This document shows, piece after piece, positions 22,894-30,624 of a DNA stretch of 59,352 bases. Made by a program: the position numbers and the translations under genes. Every line of letters starts with the position of its first letter. Position 1 is the first letter of the stretch. The notes beneath the pieces were generated by a model. It ran no database searches and was not told the DNA's origin. It saw only the letters and a program-made list of their open reading frames with translations. Source of the stretch: a virus; IMG/VR virus record IMGVR_UViG_3300030406_001933, positions 1-59,352 of that record. One strand, 5' to 3'.

Positions 22894-22982
22894 AATGATA
22901 AAAAAATAATAAAGAGTAAAAGGTCAACTGCCACACTTCAGAACGCAAGATTTTTTGAGAACAAATATAAAAGGAGTAATAA

Positions 22983-23048
22983 ATGGAAATAACATTAGCT
23001 TATATAATTTTTGGATTAATAGTTTTTTTTTGGAGTAATAAATTATGA
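22983..23048 (+). CDS. Tiny membrane peptide, 21 residues
   Basis: ATG 22983 after AAAAGGAGTAATAA; MEITLAYIIFGLIVFFWSNK then Leu and TGA. Nearly all of it is one membrane helix. It overlaps the next gene by four bases (ATGA), good evidence for genuine translation. Confidence 0.55.
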   Translation: MEITLAYIIFGLIVFFWSNKL

Positions 23049-23272
23049 ACACTTTATATATAGTACTTTTATTAAATGGTGCTTTATTATACCACCCATT
23101 AGAATATAAATATGGAATGAACTGCTTAGAAACTTTTGAACATTGGCGAAAACATTACACTACTTTCACTTGGGAACGCCTTCCTGGAGAGAAAAATACT
23201 CAAGGATATTATGTAGACGAAGGAAAATTAAAGGATTCTAAAGTAATTGCTGTCTACTGCCCCACCAAATAA
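23045..23272 (+). CDS. Small secreted or membrane-anchored protein
   Basis: 75 residues with an uncharged hydrophobic N-terminus (NTLYIVLLLNGALLYHP) that could be a signal peptide or anchor, then a soluble region with two Cys (C28 and C72, possible disulfide). Last gene of this plus block. It is similar in style, not in sequence, to the small secreted-like proteins at 25816-26076 and 34745-34972. Function unknown. Confidence 0.6.
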   Translation: MNTLYIVLLLNGALLYHPLEYKYGMNCLETFEHWRKHYTTFTWERLPGEKNTQGYYVDEGKLKDSKVIAVYCPTK

Positions 23273-23387
23273 CCCCCCAAACCCAGATGGAGAAAAAATT
23301 TTTCACCCTGAACCACGGGCTTGTTTTCAAAATTTTGGCGAAAATTTTTCACGGCAATACTCAGAACTTACGGCAATATTGCCCGCA
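23273..23387. terminator. Convergent junction with palindromes
   Basis: Between convergent gene ends are two near-palindromes, GAAAAAATTTTTC (23292-23304) and GAAAATTTTTC (23340-23350), and a perfect 12-bp palindrome GGCAATATTGCC (23372-23383). The A/T-rich elements could stop transcription from both sides. The GC-bounded palindrome lies beside a second copy of CGGCAATA, at 23352-23359. Confidence 0.5.
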
Positions 23388-23654
23388 CTAGATCCGTGTC
23401 ATCTTTTTTATAACTGATTTAGGGTAGACATTACGATCACCGAAACCAATGTCGCCATCGTTTTGATAAGAGGCAAAGCTATAAATGTATTTGTTAGTTC
23501 TTTTAAACACATAGGCTTCAGTATGTATGGTGGCGACACGCATATTATTAAAGGCGTTCTCATCACTGATAGAAGAATCGCCAACGATATCTTCCCATAT
23601 GATTAAATATTTATAATACTTTTTCTCGCCGATTGTTATTGGTTTGCTAGGCAT
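23388..23654 (-). CDS. Hypothetical protein, 88 residues
   Basis: I use the ATG at 23654, which overlaps the upstream stop; a GTG at 23684 would add ten residues and is possible. Product is beta-rich with many aromatic residues (KKYYKYLIIWEDIVGD near 13-28). No family recognised. Last gene of the minus block. Confidence 0.55.
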   Translation of the reverse strand: MPSKPITIGEKKYYKYLIIWEDIVGDSSISDENAFNNMRVATIHTEAYVFKRTNKYIYSFASYQNDGDIGFGDRNVYPKSVIKKMTRI

Positions 23655-23874
23655 CAAAGTCTTTTTTAAGACAATCCTCTCCACCTGCCATCAACATCAT
23701 ACCTGTTTCAATAGCTTCTTCAGGTGATAGTTGTAGACCTTGCCATAACAATTTGCCGTTTATTTTAGCAGGAAAATTAATTAGTACAGACGAAGGTGCA
23801 ACCTCAATAGAGGGCATAGGTACAGCGTCTGGGTGTACCATTAGTGCGAGTGTTTTAATATCTTCTTTATCCAT
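23647..23874 (-). CDS. Hypothetical protein, 75 residues
   Basis: Small acidic protein with Met/Pro-rich middle (PDAVPMPSIEVAPSSVL near 15-31) and a C-terminal helix. Overlaps both neighbours. No family recognised; a nuclease-associated accessory gene is one possibility given the adjacent HNH gene. Confidence 0.55.
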   Translation of the reverse strand: MDKEDIKTLALMVHPDAVPMPSIEVAPSSVLINFPAKINGKLLWQGLQLSPEEAIETGMMLMAGGEDCLKKDFDA

Positions 23875-24317
23875 ACCTTAAATTGTTTATCAGTAAGCGA
23901 GTGTTTCATAATGTTTACCCTCTTACATACTAGCTGAATATTACCAGAAATGTATCCCTTTGTCGTATCCTTTCTGTCAATACTGATATTATTGGGGTTT
24001 CTATCAAACATTTTTAATATGTTAGATGATAGGTGTGTAAGTTTTACTCCCGATAACGCACACCTACCATCTTGTTTATAGTATAAATTTAATATGTAAT
24101 TGTAGTCTATAGTTACGGGAATCCTTTGTTTTAATCTTTTAGATCTTAGCTGTGTGAATAATCTTTTAATGAAAGCTTCAGGTGTTTTGGTGTATCCAAT
24201 CTTACGCCTTCTGCCAATACAAGTATTGCAAATTGAACGGCGATATGGCTTACGCTTGCCACCCCTTTTATTATAGTCTACATAAAAGGAAGTGACGGGC
24301 TTCGTTAGCCCGCACAC
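23841..24317 (-). CDS. HNH endonuclease with N-terminal zinc knuckle
   Basis: At least 158 residues. HNH core at about 80-135: DGRCALSG, SIDRKDTTKGYISGNIQLVC and NIMKHSL, with Cys pairs for structural zinc. Upstream of the GTG at 24317 the same frame encodes KVCRVC, completing a CxxC...CNTC zinc ribbon, and stays open to a stop at 24356. The only start-like codon there is ATT at 24344 after AGGTAGGT, so either a rare ATT start is used or the gene has lost its start. It overlaps the next gene by 34 bases. Probably a free-standing homing-type or DNA-processing nuclease. Confidence 0.75.
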   Translation of the reverse strand: MCGLTKPVTSFYVDYNKRGGKRKPYRRSICNTCIGRRRKIGYTKTPEAFIKRLFTQLRSKRLKQRIPVTIDYNYILNLYYKQDGRCALSGVKLTHLSSNILKMFDRNPNNISIDRKDTTKGYISGNIQLVCKRVNIMKHSLTDKQFKVWIKKILKHSH

Positions 24318-24361
24318 TCGGCAAACTTTTGACGCTGTGGAAATCGCACTTACCTACCTGT

Positions 24362-24517
24362 TTAGGTTTTTTTAAGACTCTTTCTACGAGCAGACTTCAT
24401 ACGAGCCTTGCTGTAGACCGTGCCTTTTTTAGCCTTCATCGCTGCTGCAGAAGTTTTCTTAGCTTGTCCTTTCTGCTTCATAGACTTAGACTTTTTATAT
24501 GTTGATCGCATCGGCAT
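24362..24517 (-). CDS. Tiny very basic protein, 51 residues
   Basis: ATG at 24515-24517 after GAGGAAGGAGAAAACCT. The peptide (start MPMRSTYKKSKSMKQKGQAK) is about one third Lys/Arg with no acidic residue visible, suggesting nucleic-acid binding. Its end runs into AAAAAAACCTAAACAGG, a weak terminator-like stretch before the HNH gene. Confidence 0.6.
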   Translation of the reverse strand: MPMRSTYKKSKSMKQKGQAKKTSAAAMKAKKGTVYSKARMKSARRKSLKKT

Positions 24518-24540
24518 AGGTTTTCTCCTTCCTCTGGTGG

Positions 24541-24648
24541 TTAATATTTTTTTGACTTCATTTTTTTGCCAGTCTTTTTAGCATAAGCTTTCGCTTTTGC
24601 CTTGCCTTTTTTAGTGTAAGCAAACTTTTTATTACCAACTTTCGGCAT
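24541..24648 (-). CDS. Tiny basic protein, 35 residues
   Basis: ATG at 24646-24648 after AAAGGACTACACAT. Peptide MPKVGNKKFAYTKKGKAKAK, continuing AYAKKTGKKMKSKKY, resembles a small basic protein I have seen in many marine phages. Function unknown; probable DNA or RNA binder. Confidence 0.6.
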   Translation of the reverse strand: MPKVGNKKFAYTKKGKAKAKAYAKKTGKKMKSKKY

Positions 24649-24663
24649 ATGTGTAGTCCTTTC

Positions 24664-24915
24664 TTAATCTGACACTTTTATTTTAATTAAAACCGTGTCT
24701 ATCTTCTCTTCTATCTTATCAAATCTACGACCCAAGTCGTCCATTGATAACCTTAAATCTTTCTTAGAAGCATATTCTCTAGCCATCTCAGTCTTTGCTT
24801 CGTACACGGTTCGTTCTATCTCATCTATTTTCACAGACACCCCCCTTATCCACCATACTAAAGATCCACCAGCCACGGTGAGTATGGCATTCCATATCAT
24901 TGTCATTTCTGGCAT
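24664..24915 (-). CDS. Small membrane protein with coiled coil
   Basis: 83 residues: one N-terminal membrane helix (MIWNAILTVAGGSLVWWI at about 6-23) followed by a charged coiled coil (24-80) with heptads in LGRRFDKIEEKIDTVLIKI. The layout fits an inner-membrane spanin-like or holin-accessory protein, also seen at 34399-34761. It overlaps the upstream gene by one base. No enzymatic motif. Confidence 0.6.
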   Translation of the reverse strand: MPEMTMIWNAILTVAGGSLVWWIRGVSVKIDEIERTVYEAKTEMAREYASKKDLRLSMDDLGRRFDKIEEKIDTVLIKIKVSD

Positions 24916-25649
24916 TAATCATACCCTCCATCTTTATTGAGTTCTCCTTTAAATGCGACACCATCTTGATGTTGCCCATCTTTTTTCATCGTGTATTGAT
25001 TAGCGTAATCAGAATTAAATTCTTTATTCATCACATAAGTTTTGCCAGTCTGATGATTCATTGGGTGTGTTTGATTTGATTTAACTCCATCGTGACCAGG
25101 GTCTGTCCAGTATTTGACTTGTGGGTGATTTGGATCTCCGTTCTCCCATTCTTCTATCTTCATCCAGTGTGGGTAGACATAGGATTTAGTTGCCGATTGA
25201 TTATAAGGCTGAGGTAAAGACGCACTATTCCAAGAGTAAGAAGGTATTTCATCTAACCCGTCTGAGATACCACTATTATCTGGTAGGTCTACAGAAACGG
25301 TATAGTATGATGACGCAACATCTAACCTTACAATACCAGTTATATCTTTGCCCCAAGAGTTATACCAGAACTCTATGTTCTGCATACCACTAGACCAGAC
25401 AAGAAATTTTACACAGATAGCTGTGTTATTTGAAGAGGGTGTAATTTTTTGTGTGAAGAAGTTACCACCTGGTCTAGGTATATTATTATTAACTCTATAT
25501 TCAGGAGTTGGAAATGCCGAAGCACCTGAATGTGACCAAGTGTTTACATTACTACCAGTGGTAGGTTTATACATTATAATAAATCGTTGTAATAGTTTAA
25601 CGCCTTCGTTAACTCCTACGATTCTTTGTGGTGCATCTTTGTATTCCAT
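24915..25649 (-). CDS. Hypothetical protein, 244 residues
   Basis: Beta-rich, aromatic and Asn/Ser-rich, with a middle (FLVWSSGMQNIEFWYNSW near 83-100, then VRLDVASSYYTVSVDLP) like a jelly-roll or carbohydrate-binding fold, and a C-terminal part with many His and Gly residues (YWTDPGHDGVKSNQTHPMNH near 181-200). It looks like a virion decoration or tail-accessory protein although it is encoded in the early/middle block. I do not recognise a family. Confidence 0.6.
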   Translation of the reverse strand: MEYKDAPQRIVGVNEGVKLLQRFIIMYKPTTGSNVNTWSHSGASAFPTPEYRVNNNIPRPGGNFFTQKITPSSNNTAICVKFLVWSSGMQNIEFWYNSWGKDITGIVRLDVASSYYTVSVDLPDNSGISDGLDEIPSYSWNSASLPQPYNQSATKSYVYPHWMKIEEWENGDPNHPQVKYWTDPGHDGVKSNQTHPMNHQTGKTYVMNKEFNSDYANQYTMKKDGQHQDGVAFKGELNKDGGYD

Positions 25650-25816
25650 TATGTTACCTTTATTTTAACTTCAACTTTCGTTGGGTTTTGATTGATTGGA
25701 ATTACTGATGGACCCCTGTCTTTCTTAGACGATAGACTAGGAATAATTTTTACTTTAGAGCTTCTACTTCCTTTTGGAACTAGCAAACTAGGACATTTAG
25801 TTATACCTCTGTGCAT
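25649..25816 (-). CDS. Hypothetical basic protein, 55 residues
   Basis: ATG at 25814-25816 after GAAGGAGTTAAAACATA; starts MHRGITKCPSLLVPKGSRSS and ends in alternating charged and aliphatic residues (VEVKIKVT). The TAATG overlap with the upstream gene and the stop overlapping the next start support translation. Function unknown. Confidence 0.5.
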   Translation of the reverse strand: MHRGITKCPSLLVPKGSRSSKVKIIPSLSSKKDRGPSVIPINQNPTKVEVKIKVT

Positions 25817-26076
25817 TATGTTTTAACTCCTTCTATAACTTTTTTAGGAAAGACAACGCGTGGGACTACACCATCTGGGAATTGTTGACACTCTGTTTTA
25901 AAACTAAAAGGCATCGTGCTGGAATGAAATATCCCGTCTATCACATCTGCACTCCAACCTTCTAAAAATTTTTCGCATTGTGTTTGTTTCTCAAATCGTT
26001 CATCTTGATGGTATAAGCTTACGCATTCTCCGTTTATCCAACAAACGAATATAAGAGGAACAAATAAACTACCCAT
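25816..26076 (-). CDS. Small secreted Cys-containing protein
   Basis: 86 residues with a hydrophobic signal-like N-terminus (MGSLFVPLIFVCWINGECV) and further Cys residues at about 33 and 63, so disulfides in the periplasm are plausible. AAAGGATAGACAA precedes the ATG. No family recognised. A role in superinfection exclusion or lysis is possible from the export signal only. Confidence 0.6.
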   Translation of the reverse strand: MGSLFVPLIFVCWINGECVSLYHQDERFEKQTQCEKFLEGWSADVIDGIFHSSTMPFSFKTECQQFPDGVVPRVVFPKKVIEGVKT

Positions 26077-26119
26077 TTGTCTATCCTTTCATACACAAAT
26101 AATGTCAGAAATGTGCTAC

Positions 26120-26518
26120 TCAGTCGTCCTTTATTTTATGACCTTTTTGAATTAGGTATGCTTTGTATAACTTAACCCAATCTTCAGCACGCATTACAAC
26201 TAAACTTTCTTTTGTTTCCATTCTGTTTCGTCTACTAAATACGGCAGGCATCTCGGGTGCTCGCTGGGCAGCCTTACCTTTCTCTGCTTGTTCTATAGAC
26301 GCGTAAGGTGAAAACTTTTCTGTACGCTTTGCCTCTACCCATATATCTGGTGTGCCTGTTATGTCTGCGGACCCACCCCCCTGAAAAGACCGACCTCCTC
26401 CAGACAGCGGTGCTCTTAAAATCTTTTGGAACTCTTCGTCATAAAGTATCTCGTCTAAATACTTTGCAACCTCGCGTTCATACTTATCACCTTTAGCTTT
26501 AGGTCTTAGAAGTCCCAT
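26120..26518 (-). CDS. PD-(D/E)XK nuclease, Holliday-junction-resolvase-like
   Basis: 132 residues with GDKYEREVAKYL (10-21), RAPLSGGGRS (35-44), GGGSADITGTPDIWVEAKRT (47-66) and MPAVFSRRNRM then SLVVMRAEDW. Glu14, Asp58 and Glu62-x-Lys64 form the expected nuclease core; the whole follows a phage family usually annotated as resolvase. It would cut branched recombination or replication intermediates before packaging, matching the recombination genes across the divergent promoter. Overlaps the upstream HTH gene by 13 bases. Confidence 0.8.
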   Translation of the reverse strand: MGLLRPKAKGDKYEREVAKYLDEILYDEEFQKILRAPLSGGGRSFQGGGSADITGTPDIWVEAKRTEKFSPYASIEQAEKGKAAQRAPEMPAVFSRRNRMETKESLVVMRAEDWVKLYKAYLIQKGHKIKDD

Positions 26519-26826
26519 ATACTCTCACTTTCTTTGCTGAATTTTTCTTTACATTTCGTACATATATACTGCCATTTTGGGCGAGGCTTAGTACACTTGC
26601 ATTTCATACAAGGTCGTTCCCACATCTTCATATGTTTATCTGATGACAACGCAACTACATATTTCGCACCATCAAATTCTGCCAAGCCTTCTCTATGTAA
26701 TATTCTTTTAACGGTATCTACGCATATGCCAAGATGCCGTGCCATTTCAGTGTAAGGTTTATTTTGTTTGAGAGCCTTAGCCAGATATTCAAGATCACTT
26801 TTTGTGACCTTAACTGGCTTGCCCAT
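26506..26826 (-). CDS. HTH plus zinc-ribbon protein
   Basis: 106 residues: N-terminal helix-turn-helix at about 22-48 (KPYTEMARHLGICVDTVKRI) and a C-terminal zinc ribbon with CMKC and CTKC pairs (about 73-92). AAGGAGGGTATAT precedes the ATG. Probably a transcription or DNA-transaction regulator. It sits after a terminator and begins a new transcript with the resolvase. Confidence 0.7.
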   Translation of the reverse strand: MGKPVKVTKSDLEYLAKALKQNKPYTEMARHLGICVDTVKRILHREGLAEFDGAKYVVALSSDKHMKMWERPCMKCKCTKPRPKWQYICTKCKEKFSKESESIWDF

Positions 26827-26900
26827 ATACCCTCCTTTCTTGCAGTATACAAACTTTTATCGTTATACCTTAAAGTTATTGATTTTCCTAACAAAAATGA

Positions 26901-26916
26901 GGGAGCGACAGCTCCC
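26901..26916 (-). terminator. Rho-independent terminator after primase transcript
   Basis: GGGAGC (26901-26906), loop GACA, GCTCCC (26911-26916). On the minus strand it is followed by TCATTTTTG. It lies between the primase and HTH genes. Confidence 0.75.
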
Positions 26917-26970
26917 GATTTGGGTTGTCCTTGAAAAAAAGTTTGACGACTAGCTTGACAGGATGGTACA

Positions 26971-27050
26971 CCTATTAGACTAATACACTTACAGCATCTT
27001 TTGGACTTCGTCCAAAGATGTTTTGTTAGTAGTTCTAATAGTCTATTAGG
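26971..27050. repeat. Nested inverted repeats downstream of primase
   Basis: CCTATTAGACTAATA (26971-26985) is complementary at 13 of 15 positions to TAATAGTCTATTAGG (27036-27050). Inside lies a second hairpin, CATC...GGAC-TTC-GTCC...GATG (26995-27020). The outer right arm covers the primase stop codon. Could be a processing site, terminator complex or replication element. Confidence 0.6.
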
Positions 27051-29067
27051 TTTCTTCATTATCAATACCCAACCACCTCTTAATTTCATAAGCAGGAACC
27101 TTAATCTCTCTACTTATTTGTGTAGGATTTTTACCGTCAGTTAATGATAATTTTAATGCTTGTTGTTTTTTAGATTTAGTTGACACTATATACTTCTTTC
27201 CATCAATCAGACTTTCACACCAACCAACATAATGTGTTTGATGCAGTTCTGTCTGCTGCCTGATCTTTCCAAAAGATATTTGTGTAACCATAGACAACCT
27301 AGAATCAGCCTTCATTTGAGCTTTCAAATAATTATATGGAGAAAACTCTCTGCCATCTAATGTCCAGATTGTTAGATCGCTATCTACCAAACCAGCTTTA
27401 GCTTTAGCTTCAGCTTTGTTTTCGTAGACTTGGGTGACGAATACCTGGGTATCAACATCAGTTAACTGAGCCGTAGACCCAGCTTCTCTACCCATTCCTC
27501 CTTCACCAGGTTTGTTACGATGATGAACAAGAATTACAGACACACCCATATTTCTTATCTGTTTTGCAACATAGTTAACCTTACCCCATTCTTTAGGACT
27601 TGCTTCTTCTAAACCACGAAAGGCATTACGAATTGTATCTATAACAATTATGTCAGGCTCTACAACTTTGAGCCAATTACCTAGTAGTTTGAAATCCTTT
27701 TCTTCAAGTAAGTTTATTTCTCCACCATCTTCAGGGTTAATTAAAGTCGGCGACCATAAAGCATAGTGCTCGTTAGTATCACCGAATGTTTTGTTGAACT
27801 CTTGCATACGCCTAAGTGCAGTTCTTCTTGGATTGTCGTAATCCATATAGAAGATTTTAGCAGGTCTACCCATTTCATATGGACCAAAACTTTCATTACC
27901 TGCTGACAAAGCTGTAAGCATAGCCGATAGAAAATAAGATTTTCCGTGACCATTGAATCCAACAACTTGAGTAATAGTAGCCTCGGGTACTAAGGGATTG
28001 CACCAATAAGGCTCGTCCACCATCTCTTTAAGGAGCCTTTCCACAGCGTTTATATAAATAGGGACAAGTCTTGACGAGGCTACATTCTTTGTGTCATCTA
28101 CCTTCTTTTCAGAGTCTATGCGATCACCAGATTCGTCATAGTCCTCTGGATAGTTTCGTCTATCTAATTGATAGGCAGATTCCATTTTAGTCCTAAGCCA
28201 TCTCTCTGTTTCTTCATTAGAGTATGACTCAGAGTCAAAGAATTTTTCGTGATAGTTTAAAACAGATTGATATAAGTCCTCTTTAATGACTCCTCTTCTT
28301 ACCATCTGTCCACAATATCTTATCATCCAATCATCAGTCGCATCTCCAATACGAAGTTTACGACCCAAAATGGACACTCTATTTTCTGTCTGATCCCAGA
28401 TAGACATAGAGTCTGCGATTGAAGCAACCTTCACATCGCTTAAATCTAATTTATCAAAAGAAAAATTTTCTTCTGATTTAATATCAGTTGGAGTACCTTT
28501 CCATACAAACTCGTCTATATCTTCAAAGTCAAAACCTTCAGCAAGATTCCATTTGTATTGATGTGTAATAGTTTTTTCTTTTAACTTTATGGAAGGAGGC
28601 ATAACTACATAGCCTCCATCTCCACGCAAGTCTAAACCTTTTATGTCTACCCAATCACGAGCAACTCCACCAACTTTGTTAGCGAACTTCTTTCCGTGTA
28701 ATGGATGTTTCCAATAATAGTGATAGCCTCTTGTTGTCTTGACGGCGATAGGAGATACTAGATTATGTTTCTTTGCATAAGCTACTGCATCTTCATTATC
28801 ACAATCTAAAACTATAAGACCACTTATAGCACCAGTAACCAGTGCTAAATTAAATACTTCTACACGCCTGCCAGATGAAGTAGGTGCTCCTTCTAAGAAC
28901 CACTCCTCTACTTCTTCTTGTGTAGTAGGTGTTGTTTGATATTTCTTCCAATCGTTTAGAGGTATCTTTCCTGATATGGAAAGTGGTATTATAGTCCAAC
29001 CTCTATCTATTGCATTACAAGCTTCATCATATAATAAAGCTTTAAACTTTTCTTTTTCGTTTGCCAT
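27046..29067 (-). CDS. Primase-polymerase fused to RepA-type helicase
   Basis: 673 residues from ATG 29067 (GAGGATGACACTA upstream); an upstream in-frame start overlaps the regulator gene more. PrimPol domain at 12-160: LIVLDCD with Asp88 and Asp90, His116 in TTRGYHYYWK, and LDLRGDGGYVVMPPS. RecA-like helicase domain at about 345-600: Walker A GFNGHGKS (370-377), Walker B DIIVIDT (472-478) and VHHRNKPGEGG. A C-terminal HTH-like segment (ISREIKVPAYEIKRWLG) may bind origin DNA. It would prime and unwind phage DNA; no DNA polymerase is encoded here, so the host replicase is presumably used. Confidence 0.88.
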   Translation of the reverse strand: MANEKEKFKALLYDEACNAIDRGWTIIPLSISGKIPLNDWKKYQTTPTTQEEVEEWFLEGAPTSSGRRVEVFNLALVTGAISGLIVLDCDNEDAVAYAKKHNLVSPIAVKTTRGYHYYWKHPLHGKKFANKVGGVARDWVDIKGLDLRGDGGYVVMPPSIKLKEKTITHQYKWNLAEGFDFEDIDEFVWKGTPTDIKSEENFSFDKLDLSDVKVASIADSMSIWDQTENRVSILGRKLRIGDATDDWMIRYCGQMVRRGVIKEDLYQSVLNYHEKFFDSESYSNEETERWLRTKMESAYQLDRRNYPEDYDESGDRIDSEKKVDDTKNVASSRLVPIYINAVERLLKEMVDEPYWCNPLVPEATITQVVGFNGHGKSYFLSAMLTALSAGNESFGPYEMGRPAKIFYMDYDNPRRTALRRMQEFNKTFGDTNEHYALWSPTLINPEDGGEINLLEEKDFKLLGNWLKVVEPDIIVIDTIRNAFRGLEEASPKEWGKVNYVAKQIRNMGVSVILVHHRNKPGEGGMGREAGSTAQLTDVDTQVFVTQVYENKAEAKAKAGLVDSDLTIWTLDGREFSPYNYLKAQMKADSRLSMVTQISFGKIRQQTELHQTHYVGWCESLIDGKKYIVSTKSKKQQALKLSLTDGKNPTQISREIKVPAYEIKRWLGIDNEET

Positions 29068-29257
29068 TAGTGTCATCCTCAAAGTAATCGTCAATACATA
29101 TGTCTGGGTTAACCTCTTTGATTTTCTCAAAGTGCCAACTGGTCATATATCTTGTGTTAATCATTCTATATGGAGCCGTACGAGGTTTACGAAGAACCTC
29201 GGCGATCTTACGAACTCCTCCTGCATCTTCTATAAATTTCTTTGCATTAAACTTCAT
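29042..29257 (-). CDS. Cro-like repressor
   Basis: 71 residues from ATG 29257, chosen for TAGGAGTAGAG before it; a further upstream Met lacks a site. Residues 6-40 (FIEDAGGVRKIAEVLRKPRT then YRMINTRYMTSWHFEKI) resemble a small Cro/CI helix-turn-helix. First gene of the minus block and adjacent to operator-like repeats, so it probably represses one or both divergent promoters. Overlaps the primase start by 26 bases. Confidence 0.7.
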   Translation of the reverse strand: MKFNAKKFIEDAGGVRKIAEVLRKPRTAPYRMINTRYMTSWHFEKIKEVNPDICIDDYFEDDTNGKRKRKV

Positions 29258-29419
29258 CTCTACTCCTGTTAGTATTATGGTAGATTTCATATTGTCATAC
29301 ATATAAGACAAAAACAATATGTATAATATATGCTACAATACTTTATCGGTTATACTCCTTGTATTATATATGATACTGGTGTAGTGTAAGATTACTATTA
29401 ACATAAAAGGATGGTTATT
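29258..29419. promoter_or_regulatory. Divergent promoter/operator region
   Basis: Between the Cro-like gene and the plus block. CATATTGT (29288-29295) and ACAATATG (29314-29321) form an inverted repeat; overlapping it, ATACATAT (29297-29304) and ATATGTAT (29317-29324) form another. A TATGATACT -10-like element with upstream TTATAC lies near 29350-29375 for the plus block. Operator and promoter assignments are by eye. Confidence 0.55.
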
Positions 29420-29821
29420 ATGAGCGATTGGGAACAATTTGAATCCGATACCGAGAATGCTCCTATATCTCAAAAGATTGAGGAGTTGAAAGAAAGAAAG
29501 AGGAAGCAAGAAGATAATGCCAAAGCTATTGAAAAGTTAGAAGCAGATCTAGTTGCAGAATTTCCAGAGGAGTTCGGAGAGCAAACAAGAGTTTATGGTA
29601 AAGATGTCGTTACTATAAATAGACAAGAACGATTCCATTGGGATCAAGACATACTTGAAGAGTTATTCAAGAGTGGGAAACTTCCTGCACATATAAAGAA
29701 AAGACTCACCGTTGAAAAGAGAACCTTCCAAAAACTAACTGAAGCAGAACAAAAGGAACTACAGCCTGCGTTAACTCGTAAGCCTGGTCCTATTTCTGTC
29801 AAACTAACAAGGAGTAGCTAA
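29420..29821 (+). CDS. Hypothetical protein upstream of Sak4-like recombinase
   Basis: 133 residues from ATG 29420 (AAAAGGATGGTTATT before it). Long charged coiled coil at about 18-55, then a compact region (RQERFHWDQDILEELFKSGK near 76-95). It overlaps the recombinase start by one base. The position as first gene of the recombination operon, and a layout like phage recombination mediators, suggest a partner of the Sak4-like protein, by inference. Confidence 0.65.
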   Translation: MSDWEQFESDTENAPISQKIEELKERKRKQEDNAKAIEKLEADLVAEFPEEFGEQTRVYGKDVVTINRQERFHWDQDILEELFKSGKLPAHIKKRLTVEKRTFQKLTEAEQKELQPALTRKPGPISVKLTRSS

Positions 29822-30624
29822 TGTTTGAACCATTAAATACAGCAGGCGATGATACAGCTAAAAGAAAGGTTCTTTTATATGGTCATCACGGGTGGGGTAA
29901 AACCACTCAATTAAAATATTTCCAAGAACATTTTGGTAAAGGGTTTATATTTTCTGGAGAGAGTGGACTATCGTCTATTCGTTCAGCAGGTATTGACTAC
30001 CTACCTTTTTCATCTTGGGATGATCCATCAGACCCTAAGAAAGGAAAGTATTCTTTTAAGGATATTTTCAAATGGACAAAGTCAGAGGACTTTAAAAAGA
30101 AAGGGTACTCTTGGATAGGTATAGATAGTTTAACAGAACTATCTGATCTTTCTTATCAACACGCTGAGAAAGAAGAAAAGATAAGAGCAGAGAAACTTGG
30201 TAAGAAAAACCCAGATGGTTTTGCCGTGTGGGGTAATCACGCTTCTCAACTTATTGGTGCTTGTAAAGCCATAAGGGATATGAATATGCACTGCATAGTC
30301 ACTGCTCTTGCAAAAGAATCTACAGACGACAATGGTAATGTGGACTACTGGTGTATGATTGCAGGTAAAGCAACTATGCAACAACTACCAGGAATCTTTG
30401 ATTGTGTTTTCTGTGGTGTAAGGGTCACTCAAGAGATTGAGGGCAGGCAACAAGTTCTTCGTTATGTTATCACTGATGAAGTAAGAGGTTGGCACGGCAA
30501 GGTGCGTGATGAAAAGCGTAGACTTAAAGCAGTAGAAAAAACTGGTAATATCGTGGAACTTCTGAAGCGTCTAGATATGGACGATGACGAGTACAATAAA
30601 CTTAAAACTAAGGAGAAAAAATAA
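29821..30624 (+). CDS. Sak4-like RecA-fold recombinase/ATPase
   Basis: 267 residues. Walker A GHHGWGKTT (21-29), Walker B YSWIGIDSL (96-103), conserved GFAVWGNHASQLIG (about 144-157) and a LRYVITDEVRGWHGK segment. This is the AAA_24/Sak4 type: a minimal RecA-like core used by phages for single-strand annealing, usually next to an SSB. It would drive replication-coupled recombination. It overlaps the SSB-like gene by one base. A basic C-terminal tail could bind DNA. Confidence 0.82.
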   Translation: MFEPLNTAGDDTAKRKVLLYGHHGWGKTTQLKYFQEHFGKGFIFSGESGLSSIRSAGIDYLPFSSWDDPSDPKKGKYSFKDIFKWTKSEDFKKKGYSWIGIDSLTELSDLSYQHAEKEEKIRAEKLGKKNPDGFAVWGNHASQLIGACKAIRDMNMHCIVTALAKESTDDNGNVDYWCMIAGKATMQQLPGIFDCVFCGVRVTQEIEGRQQVLRYVITDEVRGWHGKVRDEKRRLKAVEKTGNIVELLKRLDMDDDEYNKLKTKEKK

